Shown here: positions 33,168 through 42,052 of the stretch, piece by piece
Layout: the number at the start of each line of letters is the position of its first letter
Position numbering within the stretch: position 1 is the first letter of the stretch
NCBI RefSeq assembly: GCF_000400485.1
Contig: NZ_ASHR01000017.1
Coordinates: forward strand, 1-64,000
Reading direction: 5' to 3'
Source of the DNA: Agrococcus pavilionensis RW1
GTDB lineage: Bacteria > Actinomycetota > Actinomycetes > Actinomycetales > Microbacteriaceae
DNA length: 64,000 nt
Program-made: the position numbers and the translations under genes
The notes under the pieces: model-generated
Database searches by the model: none
What the model saw: the letters and a program-made list of their open reading frames with translations, nothing else
What the model was told of the DNA's origin: nothing

Positions 33168-33286
33168 GGCGGTGCTGACGCTCGCCCGGATCGCGACGCG
33201 GTGCGCGCCGTCGTGGGGCCCGAAGGCGAGGAACGCGCGCCGGAACTCGGCGCTCGCGCGAGTCGAGCGGGATGAGCGGAGCGGTC

Positions 33287-33694
33287 ATGGCAGTGCAGAT
33301 GGTCTTCCCGAACTACGCCGTCGCCGACGTCGGCGTCGCGACCGCCTTCTACGAGGCGCTCGGCTTCACGCGCAACCCGGCTTTCAGCGACGAGACGACG
33401 AGCTGCATGGCCGTGAACGAGCAGGTCTCGATCATGCTGCTCGAGCACGAGCGGTTCGATGAGTTCCTCGTCGGCGAGCAGCGGCGCGCCGAGCGCGGTT
33501 CGCTCGAGAACCTGCTCGCGCTGCTGCTCGGCAGCCGCGAGGAGGTCGACGCCTTCGGTGCCGCGGGCACGGCGGCGGGCGGTAGGCTCTCCAAGCCCAT
33601 CGAGGAGAGCGAGTGGGGCATGTACGGCGGTCAGCTCACCGACCCCGACGGCCACATCATCGACTTCTTCCACATGGAGGCGCCCGCGGCCTGA
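33287..33694 (+). CDS. VOC-superfamily (glyoxalase-like) protein
   Basis: A 135-residue glyoxalase/bleomycin-resistance fold protein. It begins MVFPNYAVADVGVATAFYEALGF (split over residues 5-27) and ends with the metal-binding-type strand GGQLTDPDGHIIDFFHM, where H128 or a nearby Glu may bind metal. It resembles the PhnB-like or YaeR-type VOC proteins of unknown substrate. The start codon overlaps the likely original start of the divergent FUSC gene (CAT/ATG at 33286-33289), so one of the two starts may be misplaced. ATG 33272 is an alternative. Confidence 0.82.
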   Translation: MAVQMVFPNYAVADVGVATAFYEALGFTRNPAFSDETTSCMAVNEQVSIMLLEHERFDEFLVGEQRRAERGSLENLLALLLGSREEVDAFGAAGTAAGGRLSKPIEESEWGMYGGQLTDPDGHIIDFFHMEAPAA

Positions 33695-33781
33695 TCCGCC
33701 GCGGCAGCCGCCCACCCTTCTGATCGCAGCGACGCGGATCCGCCGATCGGCGGGTCCGCGCGGTGCCGCCCGAGAGAGCAC

Positions 33782-35320
33782 ATGCCGACCGACACCCAGT
33801 CCACCCCCGCCCGGGCCGACGCATCCACTCGACTGCCTGCCGGCGGCGCGATCGTCATCGCGACGCTGCTCGTCTCGGCCTTCGTCGTCATCCTCAACGA
33901 GACCGCGATGAACGTCGCCATCTCGACGCTCGTCGCCGACCCCGTGCTCGGCATCGACGAGCGCGCCGCGCAGTGGCTCACGACCGCCTTCCTGCTCACG
34001 ATGGCGATCGTCATCCCGACGACCGGCTGGCTCATGGCGCGCTTCAGCACGCGCTCGCTCTACCTCGTCGCGATGGGCGCGTTCGTCGCCGGCACGCTCC
34101 TCGCGGGCGTCGCGCCGTCGTTCCCGCTGCTGCTGCTCGGCCGCGTCGTGCAGGCATCCGGCACCGCCGTGGTGTTCCCGCTGCTCATGACGACGGTCAT
34201 GCGCCTCGTGCCGCCCGCGCGCCGAGGCGCCTTCATGGGCACGATCTCCCTCGTCATGTCGGTCGCACCCGCGCTCGGCCCGACCGTCTCGGGCGCGATC
34301 CTGCAGTTCGCGTCGTGGCGCTGGATCTTCCTCGGCGTCGCGCCGCTCGCGATCGCGATGCTCCTCACGGGCGCCCGCACGCTCCGCGGGGGCGACGTGC
34401 AGCAGCCACCGCGGCTCGACGTCGTCTCGATCCCGCTCGCGGGGCTCGGGTTCGGCGGCCTCGTCTACGGGCTCTCGCTCATCGGCGCGGAGGGGCTGCC
34501 CGCGTGGCAGCTGCCCACGGCGCTCGCGATCGGCGTGCTCGGCCTCGTCGCGTTCGTGCTGCGGCAGGTGCGGCTCCAGCGCACCGACGACGCGCTGCTC
34601 GACCTGCGCACGTTCCGGCACCCGCTGTTCACGGCCGCCGTGACCGTCATGATGATCGCGATGGCGGCGATGTTCGGCACGCTCATCCTGCTGCCGCTCA
34701 TCCTGCAGGACTCGCTCGGCCTCGAGCCGCTGCAGGTCGGGCTCATCACGCTCCCGGGTGCGCTCCTCACGGGTCTGCTCGGACCGGTCGTCGGTCGGCT
34801 CTACGACCGGTGGGGACCGCGCCCGCTCGTGATCCCCGGCGCGCTCGTCGTGCTCGCGGCGCTCGTGCTCTACACGCAGCTCGCCACGACGACGCCGTGG
34901 TGGATGGTGCTCCTCATGCAGATGGTGCTGAGCCTCGGCTTCGCGCTCACCTTCCCGCCGCTGTTCACGGTGTCGCTCGGCGCGCTCCCGAAGCACCTGT
35001 ACGGCCACGGCTCGGCGGTGCTGAGCACGGTGCAGCAAGTGGCCGGCGCCGCGGGCACGGCTGCGTTCGTCACCATCATGGCGACGCGGCAGGGGCAGCT
35101 CGTCGACACGGGCGTTCCCTCGGGCGACGCGCTGCTCGAGGGCGCGCGCCTCGCGTTCATGGGCGCGGCGGCGCTGTGGGTGCTCGGCGTCATCGCGACG
35201 CTCCGGCTGCGGAAGCCCGCCGACGACGTGCCCGACGAGCCGGAGCACCGCGACGCGGCCGCGGCGCCCGCGGCGGCTGCGGACGGGGCTACGCCTGCGC
35301 CCGCGGCGCCTGCCCCATGA
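33782..35320 (+). CDS. DHA2-family multidrug MFS transporter (EmrB/QacA type)
   Basis: A 512-residue major facilitator with about 14 transmembrane segments. Motif C of drug antiporters is recognisable in TM5 (SVAPALGPTVSGAIL, about 157-171), the early TM1 motif is LNETAMNVAIS, and motif A (GWLMARFSTRSLYL) lies in the TM2-3 loop. Such proteins expel drugs or cations in exchange for protons. The C-terminus is an Ala-rich cytoplasmic tail. The 3' end overlaps the convergent stress-protein gene by 32 bp. No regulator adjoins. Confidence 0.88.
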   Translation: MPTDTQSTPARADASTRLPAGGAIVIATLLVSAFVVILNETAMNVAISTLVADPVLGIDERAAQWLTTAFLLTMAIVIPTTGWLMARFSTRSLYLVAMGAFVAGTLLAGVAPSFPLLLLGRVVQASGTAVVFPLLMTTVMRLVPPARRGAFMGTISLVMSVAPALGPTVSGAILQFASWRWIFLGVAPLAIAMLLTGARTLRGGDVQQPPRLDVVSIPLAGLGFGGLVYGLSLIGAEGLPAWQLPTALAIGVLGLVAFVLRQVRLQRTDDALLDLRTFRHPLFTAAVTVMMIAMAAMFGTLILLPLILQDSLGLEPLQVGLITLPGALLTGLLGPVVGRLYDRWGPRPLVIPGALVVLAALVLYTQLATTTPWWMVLLMQMVLSLGFALTFPPLFTVSLGALPKHLYGHGSAVLSTVQQVAGAAGTAAFVTIMATRQGQLVDTGVPSGDALLEGARLAFMGAAALWVLGVIATLRLRKPADDVPDEPEHRDAAAAPAAAADGATPAPAAPAP

Positions 35321-35777
35321 GGCGCACGGCCTCGGCCGCGTGCTCGTTCGTGACCTGCACGCCGTAGCGCGCGGCCTGCAGGGCGCGGATCGAGGAGAAG
35401 TCGCGCTTCCCGCCCGTCATCGCGTGCTGGACGACGCCGGCGATCATGCCGAACGCGGCGCCCATGAGCACGGCCCAGATGACCCATGCCCACGAGTTCA
35501 CGATGATGAGCCCGAAGAGCAGACCGACGAAGAGGCCGAACCACGCGCCGCCGAGCGCGCCGGAGAGGGCGGCCCGGCCGTAGGTCATGCGGCCGAGCAC
35601 CTGCTCGACCGTCGTGAGCCCCGTGCCGATGATGCGCACGTGCTCGACGGGGAACCTCGCGTCGCTCAGCCGGTCGACGAGCGCTTGCGCCTCCTCGTAC
35701 GTGTCGAACTCGGCGATCGTCGTCGACGGCGGCGTCGGCTCCGTGCGGTTCGGCATCGGGTTCTGGATGTTCGACAT
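35289..35777 (-). CDS. General stress protein with YflT-like domain
   Basis: A 162-residue protein with an N-terminal YflT-like domain (IAEFDTYEEAQALVDRLSD, about 21-39; then HVRIIGTGLTTVEQV). Next comes a glycine-rich membrane segment pair (about 70-115: ALGGAWFGLFVGLLFGLI and VLMGAAFGMIAGVV) and a short soluble end. The family is called general stress protein 17M-like in related genomes; its molecular role is unknown. A strong GGAGGAGG site precedes ATG 35777. Overlap with the MFS gene is tail to tail. Confidence 0.82.
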   Translation of the reverse strand: MSNIQNPMPNRTEPTPPSTTIAEFDTYEEAQALVDRLSDARFPVEHVRIIGTGLTTVEQVLGRMTYGRAALSGALGGAWFGLFVGLLFGLIIVNSWAWVIWAVLMGAAFGMIAGVVQHAMTGGKRDFSSIRALQAARYGVQVTNEHAAEAVRLMGQAPRAQA

Positions 35778-35852
35778 GGTGCCTCCTCCGGCCCGGGGAC
35801 GGGCCTCGCGCGCATCATCGCATCCGATCCCGAGCGATCGCAGAGCGGCAGG

Positions 35853-35858
35853 TAGGTT
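35853..35858 (+). promoter_or_regulatory. -10 box of the following gene, leaderless
   Basis: TAGGTT is followed by 6 nt and the GTG at 35865. This supports GTG as the real start. Confidence 0.55.
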
Positions 35859-35864
35859 CTCCTC

Positions 35865-36590
35865 GTGGACGACATCCTGCAGTTCGCCGGCAGCTACTGG
35901 TGGCTCATGTTCATCGTCGGCCCGATCGTCGGCGGCTGGATCGGCGGCGCCGCGAAGTACAGCGAGCGCCGCCGCCGCGACCGCATCGAGCTCGAGCGCA
36001 TCCGCCGCGCTCCCGTGCAGGCCGTGCCGCCCGCGCCCGAGCAGCGCACGGGGAAGGGGAAGGGCAAGGGCGCGACCGACGACCGGCTGGAGCGGGAGGA
36101 CCGCGACCGGCAGATCCAGCGGATCATCGCCGACCACGCCGAGGCCGATCGGCGCTGGCTCGACTTCGAGCTCGACGTCGCGAAGCTCATCGACTACCCG
36201 CTCATGACCGACATGCGCGAGCCGCTCACGCAGACCTTCCACCGCGCCAAGCGCGTCGCGGACGGGCTGAAGCCGAGCGAGCCGGAGGAGCTGCGCCCGC
36301 CGGGCGCGCTCGAGCGCTACCGCGAAGCGGTGCGCGACTTCGAGGTCGCCTTCGAGGCGGCGCTGCGCGAGGCGAAGCGGCGCGCGCAGTCGGGCTTCAC
36401 CGACGCCGAGCGCGGCCGCTTGCAGTCGGCGCAGCGGCTCATGGCGCTCGCTGAGAACGAGGCGTCGACGGCCGCGGAGCGCCAGTCGGCCTATCGGCAG
36501 GCGCGGCGCGAGCTCGACGGGCTCATCGCGCTGCCGGAGGCGACGACGCACGACATCGAGCGCAGGATCGCGGGGGAGCTGCTGCCGTAG
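35865..36590 (+). CDS. Single-pass membrane protein with long helical cytoplasmic domain
   Basis: A 241-residue protein with one N-terminal transmembrane helix (about 10-28, YWWLMFIVGPIVGGWIGG). A basic stretch and a Lys/Gly spacer (GKGKGKG, about 63-69) follow, then a long charged helical domain (about 72-241) that probably forms coiled coils. Similar proteins occur in other Micrococcales without assigned function. Start GTG 35865 lies 6 nt after TAGGTT and appears leaderless. It converges with the LOG-family gene. Confidence 0.7.
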   Translation: MDDILQFAGSYWWLMFIVGPIVGGWIGGAAKYSERRRRDRIELERIRRAPVQAVPPAPEQRTGKGKGKGATDDRLEREDRDRQIQRIIADHAEADRRWLDFELDVAKLIDYPLMTDMREPLTQTFHRAKRVADGLKPSEPEELRPPGALERYREAVRDFEVAFEAALREAKRRAQSGFTDAERGRLQSAQRLMALAENEASTAAERQSAYRQARRELDGLIALPEATTHDIERRIAGELLP

Positions 36591-36605
36591 GGCGCACGGC
36601 CCTCG

Positions 36606-37766
36606 TCAGCGCCGATCCTCCGGCGCCGGCGCGTGCAGCGCCGACCCGCCCGGTGCCGGCTCGAACGCCGAGATCGCCGCCACCGCATCCGCCACCGAGT
36701 CGACGAGCGCGATGCCCGCCTCGCCGGGCTTGCCGCGCATGACCGCCTGCAGGAGCGGCCACGCGGGCATCGTCTCGGTCCAGTAGCGCTCGCCGAGCAG
36801 CACGAGCGGCGCCCACGCGCCGTCCTCGGCGTAGGAGTTCTCGCACGCGTCCTGGAAGATCTCCTGGACCGTGCCGCCCGCGCCGGGCAGCACGACGATG
36901 CCGGCGCTCGCGACGCGCAGCAGGATCGACTCGCGCACCGAGTTCTGGAAGTACTTCGCGATCGCGGTCGCGAACGAGTTGGGCGGCTCGTGGCCGTAGT
37001 GCCACGTCGGGATGCCGAGCGAGACGCCGTCGCCGACGCGTGCCGCGACTCGCCGCGCGGACGAGATCCAGGCGGGGATCGCGCCGTGGAACGCCGGCTC
37101 GGCCGCGAGCTCGTCGATCGCCGCGTCGAGCTGCTCGGTCGAGAGCGCGACGGCTCGCGCCCCGAGGTTCGCCGCCTCCATCGCGCCCGGCCCGCCGCCC
37201 GTCGCGACGACCCGGCCGGCGCGCGCGAGCCCGTGGCCGAGGTGCGCGGCCTGCCGGTACGCATCCGAGTCGCGCGTGAGCGCGTGGCCGCCCATGACGC
37301 CGACGATCTGCTTGCCCCGCACCCAGTCGGCGAGCGCGTCGTCGATCGAGTGGTCGTGCAGGGCGGCGGCGAGCGTGTCGGCGACGTCGTGCTGCCGGGT
37401 GCGCGACCACGCGTAGACGCGCGCGTCGAAGGTCGCCGGGTAGCCCTCGTCGAAGCCCTGCACGAGGTCGTCGGGCGAGTAGAGCGTCGAGCGGTAGGCG
37501 TTGAAGGGCGTGTCGGGCACGTCGTCGAAGACGATCGCGCCCTGCGCGACGAGCCGCTCCCTCGCGCCGGGCGGCAGGTCGCAGCCGAGCAGCAGCGCAC
37601 CGCCGCCGTCGAGCCGCTCGAGCGCGCCGGCGCGGTCCGTGAGGTCGACGTCCTGCAGGCGCCAGTCCGCCATGCTCGACGCGCGGCGCGCGAAGAAGTC
37701 GAACGCGGCGAGCGACGAGATGTCGATGCGCCGCCCGTGCTGCGGGCGCTCGTCGAAGTCGGGCAC
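36606..37766 (-). CDS. LOG-family (lysine decarboxylase-like) nucleotide-binding protein
   Basis: A 386-residue Rossmann-type protein of the LOG/TIGR00730 superfamily. The core has GKQIVGVMGGHALTRDSDAY (about 144-163), GRVVATGGGPGAMEAANLGA (about 175-194) and the ligand loop LPGAGGTVQEIF, a variant of PGGxGTxxE. Short LOG proteins release cytokinin-type bases from nucleotide monophosphates. This long version carries an extra N-terminal domain of about 140 residues, and its reaction is unknown. Start GTG 37766 follows TAGGCT-N7; the TAG of that box is the stop codon of sbcC. Confidence 0.85.
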   Translation of the reverse strand: MPDFDERPQHGRRIDISSLAAFDFFARRASSMADWRLQDVDLTDRAGALERLDGGGALLLGCDLPPGARERLVAQGAIVFDDVPDTPFNAYRSTLYSPDDLVQGFDEGYPATFDARVYAWSRTRQHDVADTLAAALHDHSIDDALADWVRGKQIVGVMGGHALTRDSDAYRQAAHLGHGLARAGRVVATGGGPGAMEAANLGARAVALSTEQLDAAIDELAAEPAFHGAIPAWISSARRVAARVGDGVSLGIPTWHYGHEPPNSFATAIAKYFQNSVRESILLRVASAGIVVLPGAGGTVQEIFQDACENSYAEDGAWAPLVLLGERYWTETMPAWPLLQAVMRGKPGEAGIALVDSVADAVAAISAFEPAPGGSALHAPAPEDRR

Positions 37767-37773
37767 GCCCGAG

Positions 37774-37779
37774 AGCCTA
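37774..37779 (-). promoter_or_regulatory. -10 box that contains the sbcC stop codon
   Basis: TAGGCT on the minus strand ends 7 nt before GTG 37766, and its first three bases are the TAG stop of sbcC. The LOG-family gene may thus have its own leaderless transcript inside the sbcDC-LOG series. Confidence 0.45.
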
Positions 37780-40776
37780 CCCAGCGCGGAGCGCGGTCTC
37801 CTGGGCACGACCGGGGGAGTCGCTCGCCGCCACCTCGATGCGGCTGCCCCCGCCGGGCACGGGCACGACGCGGATGCGCCACGGGATGCGCTCCTGCATC
37901 TGCTGCACGTGGCTGATGACGCCGACGCTGCGGCCGCCGGCCCGCAGCGCGTCGAGGGTCGCGAGCGCAGCCTCGAGCGAGTCCTGGTCGAGCGATCCGA
38001 AGCCCTCGTCGACGAAGAGGGTCTCGAGCGAGATGCCGCCCGCCTCGGCCTGCACGACGTCGGCGAGCCCGAGCGCGAGCGCGAGCGACGCGAGGAACGT
38101 CTCGCCGCCCGAGAGCGACTTCGTCGTGCGCGCCCGACCGGTGTGCGCGTCGAGCACCTGGATGCCGAGCCCGCTCGCCTTGCCGCGATAGGCGGTGCCC
38201 TCGTCGTGCAGGAGCGCGAAGCGCCCATCGGTCATCGCGCCGAGCCGCAGGTTCGCCGCCTCGATGATCGTGCCGAGCCGGGCGGCGAGCACGTAGGTCT
38301 CGATGTCCTGCCGCAGCTCGTTGCGGCCGTCGAGCGCGTCGGCGAGGGCGCGCACGGTCGCGGCGTGCTCGGCGCCGTCGGCGAGCGAGCGGATGGCCTG
38401 CCTCGCGTCGTCGAGGTCGGCGGCGGCGTGGTCGAGCCTGGTCTGGGCAGTCGCCTCGGCGCGAGCCGCGAGGGCGGATGCCGCCTCGGCCTCGACGAGC
38501 GCGGCCTCGAGCGGCGCGACGTCGGGCGCGGTCTCGGGCAGGCCCTGCAGCTCGGGCTGCGCGAGCACGCCGCGCGCGCTCGCGAGCTCGTCGTCGTGGG
38601 CTCGGATGCGCTCGCGGAGCGCGAGCCGCTCGGCGGGCTCGAGCCGCATGGCCGCGAGGGCTTCGCGGTCCGCGATGCCGAGGCGCTCGAGCGCCGCGCG
38701 TCCGTCGGCCGCGGCCTCCTCCTGCTCGGCCGCGGCGCGCGCCCGCTCGGCGTCGGCCTCGAGCCACTGCTCGAGCGCATCGCGGCGCGTCGAGGCCGCG
38801 TGCAGCATCGACCGCGCGTCGGGGTGCTCGCCGAGCGCCTCGCGCACCCGCGCTCGCGCGTCGGCGAGCCGGGTCGCGGCCGAGGCGGCGGCGGAGCGGC
38901 GCTCGCCGACGACGCGCTCGAGCTCGGCGATGCGGCCGTCGAGCTCGCGCGAGCGCTCGTCGTGCTGCTCGAGCTCGCGGCCGAGCCGCTCACGCTCGGC
39001 GGCGGCGTCGATGCATGCGCGCTGCGCGGCCCGAGCGGCGTCGAGCGCGGCGGCGAGCGCGTCGCGATCCGCGGCGCCGGCGATCGCCTCGAGCGATGCG
39101 CGCTCCCGCTCGAGCGCGGCGAGGGTCTCGTTCGCGGCGGTCGCGGCGGCGAGCGCGGCCTCGCTCGCGGCGATCGCGTCGGCGACGTCGTCGGCCGTGA
39201 CGATGTCGCCGCCCGGCGCGTGCGGACTCGGGTGCTCGAGCGCGCCGCACACCGGGCACGGCTCGCCGGCCACGAGCGCGCTCGCGAGCTCGCCCGCCAT
39301 GCCCGCGACGCGCGCGGCCTGGAGGCGCTGGAGCGCGTCGGCTGCGGCGTGCTGGGCGGCCGCGGTGCGGCCGGCCTCGGCGGAGGCCTCGCGCTCGTGC
39401 TCGACGAGGCGGTCGGCGCGCTCGCGCGCCTCGAGCCGTGCCTCGGCCGCCTCGAGCGCGGCGCGAGCGGGCTCGGTGCCCGCGGCGCGCGTCGCGGCGT
39501 CCTCCCTCGCTCGCACGAGCGCGTCGCGCGCCTCCGGGTGCTCCGCTCGCTCGCGCCTCGCCGCATCCACCGCCTCCTCGGCGGCGCGCGCGTCGCGCTC
39601 GGCCTCGTCGGCGGCGTGCTCGAGCTGCGGGAGCTCGCGCTCGAAGCGCGTCGTCTCGCTCGCGCGGGCGACGTCGTCGAGCGCGGCCTCGCGCTCGCGC
39701 TCGACGGCCGCGCGCTCGGGCTCGAGGCTCTCGGGCAGCACGGCGGTCGCGGCCTCGAGCGCCGTCGCGGCGCGCTGCGCGCGGCGGTCGGCACGCGTCC
39801 AGCGGTCGACCTCGGCCGCGGCCTCCGCGACGCGGTCGGCGTCGGCGAGCCGCTCGCGATCCGCCGCGATCGCGTCGCTCGCCGCCTCGAGCGCGGCGAC
39901 CGCTGCGACTGCGCCGTCGCGGCGCGCGATCCGCTCGGCGAGCGCACGCGCCGCGTCGCGCGCCTCGCGCGCCTCGCGCTCGGCCGCCGTCGCGGCGACC
40001 GCGGCGGCTGACGCGGCCTCGAGCCGCTCGGTCAGGATGCCCTCGAGCGCCGCGAGCGACCGCTCGTCGGCGGCGCCGTCGTCGGCGGGCGCCTCCTCGT
40101 CGTCGTCGCCGGGGCCGATGAGCGAGCGCACGCGCGCGACCCGGTCGTCGCGCCGCTGCTCGAGCTCTGCCCGCTGGGCGCCGAGGGCCTTCCCGTCGGC
40201 GAGCGCGAGCTCGCGCAGCCGCCGCATGCTGCCGGTGCCGAAGAGCCGCTCGAGCAGGGCCTTCCGCTCGTCGCTCGACGCGCCGAGGAACTCGGCGAAG
40301 CCGCCCTGGGCGAGGAGCGTGACCTGCAGGAACTCGTCCTTCGTGAGCCCGACGAGGCGCGCGACCTCGTGCCCGACCTCCTTCGCGGTCGTCGCGACCG
40401 CCTCCCAGCCCGACGGCGTGCGCTCGAGCAGCGTCGCCTGCGCCTTCTCGCGCGTCGTGCCGCTGCCGCGCTGCTTCGGGCGCTCGTACTCGGGCGAGCG
40501 GCGCACGCGCAGCACCCGGTCGCCGAGCTGCACGTCGAGCTCGACCCACGTCGCCTCGTCGGGGCCCGCGAGGTCGCTCCGCAGGTGCGCCCGCTCGTCG
40601 TAGCGGGGAGCGGAGCCGTAGAGCGCGAAGCACACGGCGTCGAGGATCGTCGACTTGCCGGCGCCCGTCGGCCCGGCGATAAGGTAGACGCCGTCGGCCT
40701 CGAAGGCGGCGAAGTCGATCTCGAAGCGCCCGCGGTAGGGGCCGAATCCCGCGAGCTCGAGCCGCAGGAGCCTCAC
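37777..40776 (-). CDS. sbcC: Exonuclease SbcC (SMC-like ATPase)
   Basis: A 999-residue ATPase with Walker A GPTGAGKST (35-43) in an N-terminal ABC half. Two very long Ala/Glu/Arg-rich coiled-coil arms (about 170-790) are interrupted by the zinc hook CPVCGALEHPSPH (CPVC near 507). The C-terminal half has the signature LSGGETFLASLALALGLADV and Walker B TLFVDEGFGSLD. With SbcD it forms the Mre11-Rad50-like nuclease that opens hairpins and processes DNA ends. Its ATG overlaps the sbcD stop as ATGA, so the subunits are coupled. Confidence 0.95.
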   Translation of the reverse strand: MRLLRLELAGFGPYRGRFEIDFAAFEADGVYLIAGPTGAGKSTILDAVCFALYGSAPRYDERAHLRSDLAGPDEATWVELDVQLGDRVLRVRRSPEYERPKQRGSGTTREKAQATLLERTPSGWEAVATTAKEVGHEVARLVGLTKDEFLQVTLLAQGGFAEFLGASSDERKALLERLFGTGSMRRLRELALADGKALGAQRAELEQRRDDRVARVRSLIGPGDDDEEAPADDGAADERSLAALEGILTERLEAASAAAVAATAAEREAREARDAARALAERIARRDGAVAAVAALEAASDAIAADRERLADADRVAEAAAEVDRWTRADRRAQRAATALEAATAVLPESLEPERAAVEREREAALDDVARASETTRFERELPQLEHAADEAERDARAAEEAVDAARRERAEHPEARDALVRAREDAATRAAGTEPARAALEAAEARLEARERADRLVEHEREASAEAGRTAAAQHAAADALQRLQAARVAGMAGELASALVAGEPCPVCGALEHPSPHAPGGDIVTADDVADAIAASEAALAAATAANETLAALERERASLEAIAGAADRDALAAALDAARAAQRACIDAAAERERLGRELEQHDERSRELDGRIAELERVVGERRSAAASAATRLADARARVREALGEHPDARSMLHAASTRRDALEQWLEADAERARAAAEQEEAAADGRAALERLGIADREALAAMRLEPAERLALRERIRAHDDELASARGVLAQPELQGLPETAPDVAPLEAALVEAEAASALAARAEATAQTRLDHAAADLDDARQAIRSLADGAEHAATVRALADALDGRNELRQDIETYVLAARLGTIIEAANLRLGAMTDGRFALLHDEGTAYRGKASGLGIQVLDAHTGRARTTKSLSGGETFLASLALALGLADVVQAEAGGISLETLFVDEGFGSLDQDSLEAALATLDALRAGGRSVGVISHVQQMQERIPWRIRVVPVPGGGSRIEVAASDSPGRAQETALRAG

Positions 40777-41954
40777 GCGGCCGACTCCTCGGCCGACGCG
40801 CGCGCGAGCAGCTCGCGCACGAGCGCCGCCTCCGCGTCGGTGGCCGACGCGCCCGCGCGGACGTGGGCGAGGAAGTCGTCGACGACCTCGGCCTCGCTCC
40901 GCCGCGCGAGCCGCTCACGCAGCTGCCGCTGGGGCGCGCTCGCGCCGCCGATCCACGAGACCTCGGCCGCGTGCGGCCAGCGCTCCTGCAGCCGGCGCAT
41001 CGCGTCGAGCGGCCGCACCCGGTCGGTGAGCCGCACGCGCAGCCAGTCGTGCTCCGTGCCGTCGAGCGACGCGTCCGCGAGCAGCGCCGCGAGCTCGCCC
41101 TCGACGGTCGTGAGCGCGCGAAGCACCGGCAGCCCGATCCACTCGACGGCGGCGAGTCCCTCGGCGTCGAGCTCGACGAGCCAGCCGCCGCGCTCGGGCG
41201 AGCGCTCGCGGAACGAGTAGTGCAGCGGCGCGCCCGAGTAGCGCACGGAGGGCGAGAGCTCCTGCCGCGAGTGCAGGTGACCGAGCGCGACGTAGTCGAC
41301 GCCGTCGAAGACGGACGCGGGCACGACGTCGAGGCCGCCGGCCGTGATGTCGCGCGGCGCGTCGTCGAGCCGCACTGCCTCGTCGACTCGCACCGCGTCG
41401 TCGGCGACGCCGGCCGCGAAGCAGTGCGCGAGCACGACCGAGCGCGCCGGGACGTCGACGAGCGACGCGCGCACCGCATCCATCGCCCATCGCATCGCGT
41501 CGGCCTGCGTCGCGATGCCCGCCTCCGGCAGCGCGGCCCGGAGCGCGACCGGCTCGAGGTAGGGCACGGCGAAGACGGCCACCGGCCCGTGCTCGTCGGC
41601 GAGCTCGATGCGCCACGACGCGGGGTCGAGCGCCGCGGTGCTGAGGTGCAGCCCACCCGCTCGCGCGAACGCGGCGTTCGCGCCGAGCCGCGCGGGGGAG
41701 TCGTGGTTGCCGCTCGAGAGCACGATCTCGGCACCCGCCTCCCGGATCGCGGCGAGCGACCGCGAGAGCGCCTCGACGTGCCGGCCGGCGGGCATCGCCG
41801 AGTCGAAGACGTCGCCCGCGACGAGCACGACGTCGACCGCGCGCTCCCGCACGACCCTCGCGAGCGCGCCGAGCGCATCCTCGAGCGCCTCGAGCGTGTC
41901 GGCGCCGTGGAACGTGCGGCCGACGTGCCAATCGGAGGTGTGCAGGAGGCGCAT
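40773..41954 (-). CDS. sbcD: Exonuclease SbcD (Mre11-like nuclease)
   Basis: A 393-residue calcineurin-like phosphoesterase. Metal-binding motifs appear in order: HTSDWHVGR (5-13), [11 protein letters not shown] (about 46-56), SSGNHDSP (about 82-89), VLAHCFA and ALGHLHSRQ (about 228-236). It cuts DNA as partner of SbcC. I chose ATG 41954 because the protein then begins [10 protein letters not shown] as in relatives, and the codon lies 6 nt after TACCGT, so it appears leaderless. It is divergent from the Mrp antiporter operon. Confidence 0.94.
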   Translation of the reverse strand: MRLLHTSDWHVGRTFHGADTLEALEDALGALARVVRERAVDVVLVAGDVFDSAMPAGRHVEALSRSLAAIREAGAEIVLSSGNHDSPARLGANAAFARAGGLHLSTAALDPASWRIELADEHGPVAVFAVPYLEPVALRAALPEAGIATQADAMRWAMDAVRASLVDVPARSVVLAHCFAAGVADDAVRVDEAVRLDDAPRDITAGGLDVVPASVFDGVDYVALGHLHSRQELSPSVRYSGAPLHYSFRERSPERGGWLVELDAEGLAAVEWIGLPVLRALTTVEGELAALLADASLDGTEHDWLRVRLTDRVRPLDAMRRLQERWPHAAEVSWIGGASAPQRQLRERLARRSEAEVVDDFLAHVRAGASATDAEAALVRELLARASAEESAA

Positions 41955-41960
41955 CCTCCC

Positions 41961-41966
41961 ACGGTA
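41961..41966 (-). promoter_or_regulatory. -10 box of the sbcDC operon, leaderless
   Basis: TACCGT on the minus strand, then 6 nt (GGGAGG), then ATG 41954. The purine run touches the start codon, too close to work as a ribosome site. Confidence 0.5.
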
Positions 41967-42006
41967 GATCGAGCGACCCACGCGCGTCGGAGGCCCGCCG
42001 CGCCGG

Positions 42007-42012
42007 TAGGGT
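42007..42012 (+). promoter_or_regulatory. -10 candidate of the mrp operon
   Basis: TAGGGT lies about 40 nt before GTG 42053. A TTGACA follows immediately at 42012-42017, but no -10 box sits at the right distance after it. Confidence 0.35.
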
Positions 42013-42052
42013 TGACACAGCCCCTGCCCGAGCTCGAGAGGGACTCCACCAC

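Noticed and set aside
42012-42017. TTGACA as the -35 box of the mrp operon
   Set aside because: At 16-18 bp downstream there is only CGAGAG-like sequence, not a -10 box; TAGGGT just upstream is the better candidate.
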